Assembly (NCBI RefSeq): GCF_947241705.1
Contig: NC_079257.1
Coordinates: forward strand, 124,001 to 188,000
DNA: 64,000 bases
Source of the DNA: Saccharomyces mikatae IFO 1815
Taxonomy: Eukaryota > Ascomycota > Saccharomycetes > Saccharomycetales > Saccharomycetaceae
Reading direction: 5' to 3'
The first letter of the stretch is position 1. Each line of letters begins with the position of its first letter. Position numbers and translations under genes: made by a program. Shown here in pieces: positions 18,696 through 29,904 of this stretch. A model generated the notes under the pieces. It was not told where the DNA came from. It worked only from the letters and a program-made list of their open reading frames with translations, and made no database searches.

Positions 18696-19111
18696 CCTTT
18701 GTGTCAAGAAATATATATAACCGAGTATTCGTTACCCTTTCTTTCCCACAATTTGTTACAGATTGAAGCAAAGTAGTTTAATCTTATGCTCTAAACCTCA
18801 TACAAGAAGGGTTCAAACCATGCTATTGTTATATGAAGATATACTGTAGCATCGATTAAATGGACAAGAGAAAAATAAAAGAAAAACTTTTCCGTAGGAG
18901 GATTAATTAAAATTTTTTAAGAATGCGACATTGTCTGAGCATGTTCCTATTTGACACAATAGTTAAAGTACAGAAAACCGCCAAGTTAATGGCGGTATCC
19001 TTTCATTGCAAAGAATGGCACGACAAAACGAAAATCGCCTAATCCCGACAACGTAAACCACAGGTAACGCCGCAGGATGAAACGAAAAATGAGAGTAAAA
19101 AAAGAGGAACG

Positions 19112-19135
19112 GGCGGCGCATAGGACTCCGCCGCC
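19112..19135. promoter_or_regulatory. Inverted GGCGGCG/CGCCGCC pair, possible Ume6 or zinc-cluster site
   Basis: GGCGGCG at 19112-19118 and its exact reverse complement at 19129-19135 are 10 bp apart in otherwise AT-rich DNA. GGCGGC is the core of the URS1 element bound by Ume6. An inverted CGG pair is also a typical layout for zinc-cluster factors. Either reading is inference. Confidence 0.35.
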
Positions 19136-19589
19136 TGGCACAATCACATTTCTTTTTTATCACAAATTGCCTGCAGAGATGCAGCGCCGTTTGTCTTTTA
19201 GTTGTAAGGACAAACTAATTATGACATGAGATTTGTAAAACATCTTGGTGAAAAGAACTAGGACATCGGTCTCTAATGATAAGTGTGGTGAGAGTCAGGA
19301 TTGAGTCCTCATTGCGAAGTTGGCGTGCAGAAATATGTAACCCCAGCAAGTGAGAAGAAAAAAAGTGTTGCATAATGGCGATCACTGTGATATATTCAGC
19401 TGCTTTCCTTGCTGATGCAAAGGCAGTGCAATTCCTGTAGTTCGTAGAGTATCGCAACGAATATAACGTGGGCAATTTTTGTTTTTCTCGCTTTCTATTG
19501 CTTTCTTTTTTGGTAGAATTTGTATATTCGTGTAGAACGATGTTGTCCTTTAATTACAATTGAAGTTGAAGGTTTGAGAAAACTCAAAG

Positions 19590-19598
19590 GGTGGCAAA
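19590..19598 (+). promoter_or_regulatory. PACE (Rpn4) element of PRE7
   Basis: GGTGGCAAA is a perfect proteasome-associated control element in the sense orientation, 78 bp upstream of the PRE7 ATG. Rpn4 binds this nonamer to coordinate proteasome subunit expression. Confidence 0.85.
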
Positions 19599-19675
19599 AC
19601 CTGAGAGTATATGCAAAGGCATATCGAACCGTAGTAGTATAAACAGGACTATTGAACCAAAAAAATAAAGGAAAT

Positions 19676-20401
19676 ATGACCACTATTGCGTCAGAATACT
19701 CTTCGGAGGCATCCAATACACCCATTGAACATCAATTCAACCCTTATGGCGATAATGGTGGTACGATATTAGGTATTGCGGGTGAAGATTTTGCAGTGTT
19801 GGCGGGTGATACGAGAAATATCACGGATTACTCAATTAATTCTCGTTACGAGCCCAAGGTTTTTGACTGTGGTGATAACATAGTTATGTCAGCGAACGGG
19901 TTTGCTGCTGACGGTGACGCCTTAGTGAAAAGATTCAAAAATAGTGTAAAATGGTATCATTTCGATCACAATGACAAGAAATTATCGCTAAACTCAGCAG
20001 CCAGGAACATTCAACATCTTCTGTATGGGAAACGGTTCTTCCCTTACTACGTCCATACCATCATTGCGGGCCTTGACGAAAATGGTAAAGGTGCTGTGTA
20101 TTCGTTCGACCCGGTTGGCTCCTATGAAAGAGAACAGTGCAGAGCAGGTGGAGCAGCAGCATCACTGATCATGCCATTTTTGGACAATCAAGTCAACTTT
20201 AAAAACCAATATGAGCCAGGCACAAACGGTAAGGTCAAAAAGCCCTTGAAATATTTGTCTGTGGAAGAAGTTATCAAACTGGTGAGAGATTCGTTCACTT
20301 CTGCTACAGAAAGACATATTCAAGTGGGTGATGGACTGGAAATTCTTATCGTGACCAAGGATGGTGTAAGGAAAGAATTTTACGAGCTAAAAAGAGATTA
20401 A
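19676..20401 (+). CDS. PRE7: PRE7, 20S proteasome beta-6 subunit
   Basis: This 241-residue protein is nearly identical to S. cerevisiae Pre7. It has the Ntn-hydrolase fold of a proteasome beta subunit (NGGTILGIAGEDFAVLAGDTR), preceded by a short propeptide of about 19 residues. No catalytic Thr lies at the expected mature N-terminus (EHQFNPYGDNGG), which is normal for the inactive beta-6 subunit. It builds the inner rings of the 20S core in nucleus and cytosol. An upstream in-frame extension begins with TTG, so the ATG at 19676 is the start. The PACE element 78 bp upstream supports Rpn4 control. Confidence 0.97.
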   Translation: MTTIASEYSSEASNTPIEHQFNPYGDNGGTILGIAGEDFAVLAGDTRNITDYSINSRYEPKVFDCGDNIVMSANGFAADGDALVKRFKNSVKWYHFDHNDKKLSLNSAARNIQHLLYGKRFFPYYVHTIIAGLDENGKGAVYSFDPVGSYEREQCRAGGAAASLIMPFLDNQVNFKNQYEPGTNGKVKKPLKYLSVEEVIKLVRDSFTSATERHIQVGDGLEILIVTKDGVRKEFYELKRD

Positions 20402-20542
20402 TGCACACATATCATAGTATAATAAAATAGATCAAATATGAACATCAATTTATGTAATTTTTTTTTCTGTGGTTTAGCGTTGTTATATAAATGAAATTCG
20501 TATATATTGGTGCCAATACCATACAGGATGAGTTTTTTTTTT

Positions 20543-21298
20543 TCATTTTGGTAGTCTGAAGCCTTTTCCTCTAATAACTTTAGTGTAATAGATGTAAAAG
20601 AAATCAGAGTACAATAAAGTTTGCATTAATCCTGCGAAAAAAGCAATCTTGTCCAGTTTTTTATCTCCGGTACGATATCTCCAAATCCAGTTGGGAATGT
20701 ACAATGCTCTGTATAATCCCATGGCAAAAATGTAATGAACAGTTAGACTTCTGGTCTTTCCACCCTTAGATAACATGTATAACTGAGGCAGGATGGCCAC
20801 ACTCTCTAACCATACAGAAAAACTCCATGCTAATTCAAGAAATGAGAACTTATGATGGAAAAAAAGACTCATGAGAGCACTCCAAATAAGCAAATGCTGG
20901 ATCTTAAATGTATCACCCATAAGCATTTCATTATATGCGATAGTGTTGGTTCTTTTAGATGCTTGTAATAGGACCACGATGTAAGCAGTAGAAACGATGA
21001 AAAATATTTTCATAAGAGCATTGTATAAGGATATCCAGTGAAAAGTCAAAAGATCCAAGTACCGTGTTATGAAAACCAAAGCATATAACGTTTGGGTTTT
21101 GAAAGATATACCTTCAATGTACCTAGTAGTCTTGATATTACGAATCAGGACTAATATACTGGTTAGATGTGATAAATCACCTGTCTTAATGGTCGGAAAA
21201 AAGCCCTTTTCTCTGTTAGTAAGATCGAAATTGATTCAGGAGAAGAAGCCTCATAATACTCCCTATGATAACATACCTAAAAATCTGAACGGATTCAT
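20543..21298 (-). CDS. ERD2: ERD2, HDEL receptor (two exons)
   Basis: On the reverse strand exon 1 is 21298-21277 (MNPFRFL plus one base) and exon 2 is 21180-20543, giving 219 residues, the expected length. Erd2 is the seven-helix Golgi receptor that captures soluble ER proteins ending in HDEL and returns them in COPI vesicles. The KDEL-receptor family features are present: GDLSHLTSILVLI, KTTRYIEGISFKTQTLYALVFITRYLD (split by no gap) and YLVS-type C-terminal helices ending in RLPK. The intron sits immediately after the first helix start, as in S. cerevisiae. The gene converges with PRE7. Confidence 0.96.
21181..21276 (-). other. ERD2: ERD2 intron
   Basis: This 96 bp intron on the reverse strand has donor GTATGT (21276-21271), branch point TACTAAC (21221-21215) and acceptor ACAG ending at 21181. 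Splicing joins a Gly codon across the junction and restores the conserved N-terminus. Confidence 0.95.
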
Positions 21299-21806
21299 TG
21301 CCAATTGATTATAGCGTAAGTTATGTGTATGCCTTACTCTAGAAGAAGCAATCTCAGCGAATGGATCTGCCTCGAACTGTGAACTTGTTTTTAACGTGTT
21401 CAGTATTTAATTAGGACGTTGTTCTCAGTCCGGGTACCACCAATAAGTCATCTCGGATCTTTAAAGGAAAACAAGGAGCCAAACCATCTAGATTACATTC
21501 TCAGTTCAACAAATGAGTTAAATACTTCATATAAAGAGAAATTGCCTTGTCACATTGTCCAATTAGAAATTCAATGAGGTTTATTTGCTGTATTAGCCTT
21601 CAGTTTTGAGAGCGATGAAGCTAGTGAAAAAAATAAGGGTAGAAAAAAAGTTGGAAATAAAGAAGGAGGATATTGTAATGTAAAATGTACACATATATAC
21701 GAATAAATATTAGTCGGTAAGCACCCTATATTATAAAGTTGTATTCAGTAGTCAGAATATTAGTTCAATTAGCAACCTTCCTAGTTTAGTTGCTAGCGAC
21801 TTTATA
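21299..21806. promoter_or_regulatory. Divergent region ERD2 / YBL039W-B
   Basis: These 508 bases are AT-rich. A CGGGTAC at 21437-21443 is one base off the Reb1 core. I see no RNA gene or repeat. Confidence 0.45.
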
Positions 21807-21986
21807 ATGGGATTCTTTAACGATAATCCGGTGATCGAATTTTTTCATAGAATAACAAGAAAACCTAGTACCATTGCGATGTGGGTGTTTGCTGGTTTAA
21901 TTTGCTCAAGTACATTCTATTTAATGTTCATGTCATCGCCCACAATTGACTTTAACTCAAAGAACAGGAGAAAAGACAATAAATAA
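21807..21986 (+). CDS. YBL039W-B: YBL039W-B, 59-residue single-membrane-span microprotein
   Basis: This short frame encodes 59 residues starting MGFFNDNPVIEFFHRITRKP. A hydrophobic stretch at about 24-42 (IAMWVFAGLICSSTFYLMF) is long enough for one membrane helix. A polar, Lys/Asn-rich tail ends in KDNK. It lies between ERD2 and URA7, exactly where S. cerevisiae has YBL039W-B, a small ORF added by comparative genomics, and the length matches what I recall. The function is unknown. Basic residues before the helix would favour an N-in topology, but that is only a guess. Confidence 0.85.
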   Translation: MGFFNDNPVIEFFHRITRKPSTIAMWVFAGLICSSTFYLMFMSSPTIDFNSKNRRKDNK

Positions 21987-22386
21987 GAGCACTTCAATGT
22001 CGTTATAAATTCACATCGGAAGTCCTTCTTAAAAAGACTAAAAATCGAATATCTAAACCTATCCAATATACATATATAGCTCATACTCTTTGAAATACAC
22101 AACTATTTTTTGTTTTGAAAGAGAAAATGGGAGGAATAAATAATAATTTCTTTTTTAGTCTATACAGTTGTTGGAAAATTGGATTCTATAAGGAATCTAC
22201 ACCTATATGATTAAATAAGGCACGTATACTAAACTGAAAGATATTTTGGTGAGGAAAGACAATTTAGAAGGGCAAAAAAATGTAGAAAGGCACTGTAGAT
22301 ATTTTTCTCCAAAAATATAGTATACATAAAAGAAACTAAAATTTATCCTTGTTCATGCAATAGACTTTTAATTCTGACATTTTGAT
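21987..22386. other. Convergent region YBL039W-B / URA7
   Basis: This 400 bp AT-rich interval should contain both 3' ends. No gene or site is recognised. Confidence 0.5.
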
Positions 22387-24126
22387 TTAAAAGTTAAATT
22401 TGTTTTCGCTGGCTTCGAGATTGTATTTACCATCAATAACATCTTGAAGGATTCCAGCAGAAGCAGCAACCAAACCCAAAAAGGGTTTGGATGGATCCAA
22501 GACCTTTGATGTGTATTCCGGATGATATTGAGTTGCAATGTAGTATGGATGATTCTTTAGTTCCAAAATTTCACAACGCTTCCCAGTGTCATCTTTACCT
22601 ACAAAGATCAACCCATTACCTTCCAATTCGTCAACAAGATTTGGATTAATTTCGTAACGATGACGATGTCTTTCGTGGACTTCGGAGGCATCACCGTATA
22701 ATTTTTTGATTTGACTCCATTCAGTGTCGTTTTGGAAATATGTTGGTCTTAAACCAAGTCTCATCGAGCCACCCATGGTTTCCTTGTCAATTTCAGGCAT
22801 GAAGACTACAACGTGATTCTTCTCATCAATATCTGGATAAAATTCTGCTGAATGACTGTCCTTTTTTCCAAGGACACTGCGCGTGAATTCAATGGTAGCA
22901 ATTTGCAAACCTAAACAAACACCTAAGAATGGGATGTGGTTTTCACGAGCCCATCTAGCAGCTAAAATCATACCTTCGGTACCTCTAATCCCAAAACCAC
23001 CGGGAATCAAAATACCGTCCGCAGTACTAACCATGTTCCAGGCTTCATGAAATTTAGTTTTGTTGCTCTCTTGGGTTTCGGGTTCCAAATCAGTAGCTTC
23101 CACCCATTTAATCTCTAATTTACGACGACACTTCATGGATGAATGTTCCAAAGCTTTTATAACCGACAAATAGGAATCTTTCAAATTAGTGTATTTCCCA
23201 ACCAAAGCAATTTTAACAGTTTCCAGGGATTCATCGAAGTTACCTGTTGTAGCTTTCCATTTAGACAATAGTTCCAAACCTCTTTCTCTTTCTTCTTCAG
23301 TTAGTGATATTTCCTCTAACTTTAATCTGGCGTGTAAATAGTCAATCATTTTTTGTTCAAGTAACAACAATGGAACATGATAAGTAGAGTTAACATCATG
23401 AACGTTGACCACTTGTTCAGGCCCCACGTGACAAAACATGGCAATCTTATCGATTGTTGGCTTATCCAGAGTTTCACTACATCTACAGGCGATCATATCT
23501 GGAACTAGACCAAGAGACCTCAAACCTTTAATAGCAGCTTGAGTTGGCTTAGTCTTTTGTTCGCCATGAATGACAGGTACCAAAGAGACGTGAATCAATG
23601 CAAAGTTTTCCTTGCCGACTTTGAATTGAAATTGTCTTAGTGCTTCCACAAAAGGAGCACTTTCGATATCACCAACAGTACCACCCAATTCAATAATACA
23701 AACATCAGGTTCCAACCCAGTGTCGTCTACGGGAATCTTGGCAACACGCTCAATCCAATCTTGGATAGCATTGGTTAAATGAGGGACGATTTGCACGGTC
23801 TTACCCAAGTAATCACCTTTCCTTTCCTTAGCAATAACATGTGAGTATATCTTACCAGTGGTAATGTTATGATCTTTTGTCAACGTAACACCAAGGTATC
23901 TTTCATAATTACCCAAGTCTAGATCTGTTTCACCACCATCATCTAGCACGAAACATTCACCATGTTCCAAAGGTGACATAGTACCTGCATCGATGTTCAT
24001 ATAAGGGTCAATTTTAATGGAAGTGACTTTTAAGCCGAGGGTTTTCATTAACATACCGGTTGAAGATGCAAGAACACCTTTACCAATACCTGAAATGACA
24101 CCACCTGAAACAACAACGTACTTCAT
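22387..24126 (-). CDS. URA7: URA7, CTP synthase
   Basis: This 579-residue enzyme converts UTP, ATP and glutamine to CTP, the last step of pyrimidine nucleotide synthesis, and assembles into cytoplasmic filaments. The N-terminal synthetase domain has the P-loop-like [15 protein letters not shown] at 8-22. The class I glutamine amidotransferase domain has the nucleophile C404 in GVCLGLQ and the His/Glu pair H535/E537 in YHPEY. All catalytic residues are intact. The length equals S. cerevisiae Ura7, and the chromosomal position separates it from the paralog URA8. The start is ATG at 24126. Confidence 0.97.
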   Translation of the reverse strand: MKYVVVSGGVISGIGKGVLASSTGMLMKTLGLKVTSIKIDPYMNIDAGTMSPLEHGECFVLDDGGETDLDLGNYERYLGVTLTKDHNITTGKIYSHVIAKERKGDYLGKTVQIVPHLTNAIQDWIERVAKIPVDDTGLEPDVCIIELGGTVGDIESAPFVEALRQFQFKVGKENFALIHVSLVPVIHGEQKTKPTQAAIKGLRSLGLVPDMIACRCSETLDKPTIDKIAMFCHVGPEQVVNVHDVNSTYHVPLLLLEQKMIDYLHARLKLEEISLTEEERERGLELLSKWKATTGNFDESLETVKIALVGKYTNLKDSYLSVIKALEHSSMKCRRKLEIKWVEATDLEPETQESNKTKFHEAWNMVSTADGILIPGGFGIRGTEGMILAARWARENHIPFLGVCLGLQIATIEFTRSVLGKKDSHSAEFYPDIDEKNHVVVFMPEIDKETMGGSMRLGLRPTYFQNDTEWSQIKKLYGDASEVHERHRHRYEINPNLVDELEGNGLIFVGKDDTGKRCEILELKNHPYYIATQYHPEYTSKVLDPSKPFLGLVAASAGILQDVIDGKYNLEASENKFNF

Positions 24127-25288
<1,162 letters not shown>

Positions 25289-25637
25289 GCGAGTCGAGCA
25301 TACCATGTATACATGTATATAACTATTAGAAGAATATTGATATTCACAGTCAAATAATCCAGTCATTGCAAAAAACTGGTTAAAACTGGTTAATCCTGGA
25401 ACCACTAGATATGCTTATTATGCTCTCTCTACGGAAGAATAGGAGTTTTTCTCGGTGAGCGCTGAAGAAATATATGAAGACGACGTGAAAAATACCTGTT
25501 TAATCTATTAAGAGTAGAGTCGGCGAAAAATGTTCAGGCAATCAAGAAGAGCTAGAAGAGTCAAGTTTGAAATTTGCCAACCAGCCAAGCTTTTAGTTTT
25601 TCAATCTCTGTTATAGGAACATTATCTCTCATAAGGT
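25289..25637. other. Intergenic region MRPL16 to APL3
   Basis: This 349 bp interval lies between tandem genes. It carries the Puf3-type site of MRPL16 at its left end and the APL3 promoter at its right; nothing else is recognised. Confidence 0.5.
25314..25321 (+). promoter_or_regulatory. Puf3 recognition element in the MRPL16 3' UTR
   Basis: TGTATATA fits the UGUANAUA motif, and a C lies two bases upstream as Puf3 prefers. It is 25 nt past the stop of a nuclear gene for a mitochondrial ribosomal protein, the main class of Puf3 targets. Confidence 0.7.
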
Positions 25638-28600
25638 ATGGATCGTAAGAAAACTCTTATAAATTCAAGCGTTTCTAATAACAACAGTGCCATCAAGGGT
25701 CTACAGTTGTTCATCGCCGATCTTCGTTTTGCACAACAGGCACAAGAGCAGGAAAAAAGAATACAATTTGAAATCGTCAAAATCAAACAGCACTTCGATG
25801 CTGCGAAGAAAAAACAAGGTAACCACGACAGATTAGGTGGCTATCAAAGGAAGAAATACGTGGCCAAGTTAGCCTACATTTATATTACTTCTAATACGAC
25901 AAAACTTAATGATGTTTTATTCGGATTAGAGCAAACGGTAGAACTGTTGAAATCGAATTCTTATTCTGAAAAATTTATTGGTTACATGACCCTTGAATTA
26001 CTTTATGAACATAATGAGGTGGTCGCGAAAATTAACGATGAAGTCAATTATCAATTGATGAAAGACCTTTCTTCTTCCGATGATAACTTTGTTATGTTAG
26101 CGCTGAACTTTGTTGGCGTGGTAGGAAAACTTACGAACCGCTTAGCGTACAACGATGACATCACAACAGGTGTGTTCAAAATATTAAGATCTCCAACTTC
26201 CTCTATTTACCTCAAAAAAAAATCTGCGCTGTCATTTTTAGCACTACTAAAGAGTAATCATGCCATATTAACCGAAGATTTACAACGTAAGCAGTTGTGG
26301 ATACAAAGAATATTGAGTTTGTTGGATGATACAGAAAACTATAGATTAACTTTAGCCACAATCCCTCTAATAGAATTTATAGCCAAGTACATTGATCCTA
26401 GTTACTGCACAAGGCTATTGCCTCAGCTGACAGAGATTTTGTACAATTGTGTTGTTGTTGGCACTTCCACGTCTGGGGACAATCAGTTTCCTTTAGAATA
26501 TACGTTTGCCAATATGCCTAACCCATGGTTAATAACCAAGCTGGTCTCTTTATTGAGCATATTAATTGCCTCTCCAACTGAGAGGGATCTTGGTTCCTTA
26601 TTACATACCGATAATATAGATGATGAATTACTCAATAAGCTTCGAAAATGTGTCTCGGTTGCCATTGAATTAGGAACTAGACAAGCTCAGGATCCAATAG
26701 AGCGTATTGTCCAAAACACAGTGTTGTTTTCATTAATCAACTTCGCACCTAAATTGGACCCATCAGATGAAGCCATTGGCAATTCAGTGTCGGCCTTATG
26801 TTCCCTGCTGACATCGAAGGAAATTAATATTCGGTATCTAACGCTAGATTCACTAGTTAAGTTATGCTCGTCAAGCGGTAAGCCTGCAATCGATGCCGTT
26901 CGCTATAAAAATCTAGATATGATTTTTCACCTTTTGAACACGGAAAGAGACTCATCTATTGTTAGAAAAGTTGTTGATCTACTATATACTTTTACCGATG
27001 TTGAAAATGTCAAGGTTATTGTCGATGGGTTATTGCAGTATATTTTATCACCGAAGAACCTTGCCGAACCGCAGATAAAATCTGATGTTGGTGTTAAAAT
27101 TGCTATTCTGACTGAGAAATACGCTACTGATATCGATTGGTTTGTTATTATTTCCTTACAATTATTATCATTGACTTCAAGTACTACCATCAATGATGAT
27201 GAAATATGGCAACGATTATGTCAAATCGTAGTTAATAACCCGTCTTTACGTAGATTGACATGCGAGCGATTGGTGGACTATTTATGTAAAAAGCAAACGT
27301 CTGAAGCTATTGTTAAAGCTGCAGCTTTTCTGATTGGGGAGTACTCGAGCCTCATAACAAACAAGTTTTCAGGCGCAACTTTATTTGGTTTGTTTGCCGA
27401 GAAATATTTTAGCGTACCAAATTTAGCTAAGGCGATGATATTAACCACAATGATCAAATTGTACAAAACCTCACCGGAAATTGGGTCTAATGTCATTAAA
27501 TTTTTCCAGTTAGAGTTAAACTCTCTTGACATTGAATTGCAAACAAGATCTTTCGAATATCTTAATATTATACAGCTGGCTAAAGTAAATGGAAATATTG
27601 ACATTTTAGAAGTCTTGTTTGAACCGATGCCACCATTCAACAACAAATCTAACCCATTATTAAAGAGATTAGGATCACTACCCACATCAGCAGGAAGCGC
27701 TACTTTAATAAATACTCCTTCTGCGGCATCTTCTTCCACACCTGAATTACTACCGAAGAGGGCAAACTCTTCGAGATCGATTATGGTTCCAATGCCACCA
27801 CCATCTCGTAGAAATACCATGGATGATGTAAACTCCAAAATCAGTTCATCCGAAGACTTATCAGGGAAGGACTCTTATTACTCAAGACAGATCCTTGTTC
27901 CGAACTGGAGGGAAGGCTTCACGAGAATGATTTCACATAAACAAGGTGTGCTTTTTACATCTTCTTTAATTAAGGTGTTTTATCGGATAACTACCCCTAA
28001 TCCACAACAGCCATTCGTGTTCCATATATCGCTTGCCTTCATTAACTTGACTGAGTGGGAGATTACAGGATTGTCGACACAAGTCATCGCTTCAAAGACA
28101 CAAGGCAATCCTGAATATGTGATTATGAATATTAATTTGCCTCCTACTGCTAAGATTAAGCCCCATAAAAGGGTAGAGGAAAGTTATGAAGTTTCCATAA
28201 GAAAACCATTCGACGTCGAAGATAGTCCCATTTTGGCGATTCATTTTAAGTGTGGTGGTAGTACAAATACCATCAATGTAAAAACAGGTATAGGTATGAC
28301 TACAACATTGGTTAACAGCGAAGTTAATCCAAGCATGCATTTGAATTTAGCACAATTTATCAGTCGTTGGAAAACTTTAAGTGATGCCTTGGGAAAAGAT
28401 GGGGAATACCAAAAGTCTGGTATAAAGTTTAATAAGGATTCTAAAAAGGCTGAGACTATTGGTTTAGAAGATGGCCTTCTACTACTCACGCAAATAGTCA
28501 AAAGATTGGGGTTCGATATAGTCGATCAGACCAGTGTTCACAGTACATTGTTTGTTTCAGGTATCATTCATACGAAAACTGAGGGAAACTTTGGTTGTTT

Positions 28601-28715
28601 AATGAAGATACAATATCAGGAAAACGGGCTGGCTAACGTCACCTGTAAAACAACGACATCTGGCCCTCTTGCTAGATATATTGTTGACTGCATAAGAAAT
28701 GTACTCTCAAAATAA
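25638..28715 (+). CDS. APL3: APL3, alpha-adaptin large subunit of AP-2
   Basis: This 1025-residue protein has the same length as S. cerevisiae Apl3. The N-terminal trunk, about residues 15-640, is a HEAT-like helical solenoid (GLQLFIADLRFAQQAQEQEK, KKKSALSFLALLKSN). A Ser/Pro-rich hinge at about 665-745 follows, then a C-terminal ear domain from about 750 to the end. It is one of two large chains of the heterotetrameric AP-2 complex, which works with clathrin at the plasma membrane and in yeast handles selected cargo such as cell-wall sensors. EDE1 in the same window acts in the same process. Confidence 0.96.
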   Translation: MDRKKTLINSSVSNNNSAIKGLQLFIADLRFAQQAQEQEKRIQFEIVKIKQHFDAAKKKQGNHDRLGGYQRKKYVAKLAYIYITSNTTKLNDVLFGLEQTVELLKSNSYSEKFIGYMTLELLYEHNEVVAKINDEVNYQLMKDLSSSDDNFVMLALNFVGVVGKLTNRLAYNDDITTGVFKILRSPTSSIYLKKKSALSFLALLKSNHAILTEDLQRKQLWIQRILSLLDDTENYRLTLATIPLIEFIAKYIDPSYCTRLLPQLTEILYNCVVVGTSTSGDNQFPLEYTFANMPNPWLITKLVSLLSILIASPTERDLGSLLHTDNIDDELLNKLRKCVSVAIELGTRQAQDPIERIVQNTVLFSLINFAPKLDPSDEAIGNSVSALCSLLTSKEINIRYLTLDSLVKLCSSSGKPAIDAVRYKNLDMIFHLLNTERDSSIVRKVVDLLYTFTDVENVKVIVDGLLQYILSPKNLAEPQIKSDVGVKIAILTEKYATDIDWFVIISLQLLSLTSSTTINDDEIWQRLCQIVVNNPSLRRLTCERLVDYLCKKQTSEAIVKAAAFLIGEYSSLITNKFSGATLFGLFAEKYFSVPNLAKAMILTTMIKLYKTSPEIGSNVIKFFQLELNSLDIELQTRSFEYLNIIQLAKVNGNIDILEVLFEPMPPFNNKSNPLLKRLGSLPTSAGSATLINTPSAASSSTPELLPKRANSSRSIMVPMPPPSRRNTMDDVNSKISSSEDLSGKDSYYSRQILVPNWREGFTRMISHKQGVLFTSSLIKVFYRITTPNPQQPFVFHISLAFINLTEWEITGLSTQVIASKTQGNPEYVIMNINLPPTAKIKPHKRVEESYEVSIRKPFDVEDSPILAIHFKCGGSTNTINVKTGIGMTTTLVNSEVNPSMHLNLAQFISRWKTLSDALGKDGEYQKSGIKFNKDSKKAETIGLEDGLLLLTQIVKRLGFDIVDQTSVHSTLFVSGIIHTKTEGNFGCLMKIQYQENGLANVTCKTTTSGPLARYIVDCIRNVLSK

Positions 28716-28853
28716 AATGCTTTCGAAGTCACTTAATTGAAAATAATCTGCTTTGTACATATAAACACATTTATATATTTGGAGATTCTATTTGTTTCTT
28801 TTATGTTGGAATGCTGAAAAGTGGAAGGTCTTGTATAAAATGTTACTTAAAAG

Positions 28854-29705
<852 letters not shown>

Positions 29706-29767
29706 TTAAGAGTAGGCTCTGGTTATGAACATTTTTTTTTTTCAATTTCGATATCGTGACACATACT

Positions 29768-29774
29768 TTACCCG
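29768..29774 (+). promoter_or_regulatory. Reb1 core upstream of YBL036C
   Basis: TTACCCG is a perfect Reb1 core 141 bp upstream of the 257-codon start and 131 bp past the POL12 stop. Confidence 0.5.
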
Positions 29775-29904
29775 GACAACACTAGCATGTGATGTTAATT
29801 TAAAATAAGGTTACAGGAACTCTTAAAGTTAATATTTTAGGTACATAATAACACGTCAGCGTCGGCTTTGTGGGTACTCTATTACTTAAATTTTAGTGAA
29901 TATG

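Larger units (their letters stand above)
18696..19675. promoter_or_regulatory. Divergent promoter region FUI1 / PRE7
   Basis: These 980 bases separate divergent genes. Near PRE7 is a perfect Rpn4/PACE nonamer. Near the middle is a GC-rich inverted repeat made of GGCGGCG and CGCCGCC. The FUI1-proximal part has nothing I recognise. Confidence 0.6.

Noticed and set aside
27278-27838. 186-codon reverse-strand open frame opposite APL3
   Set aside because: Shadow of the APL3 coding sequence; no recognisable protein features and no independent conservation argument.
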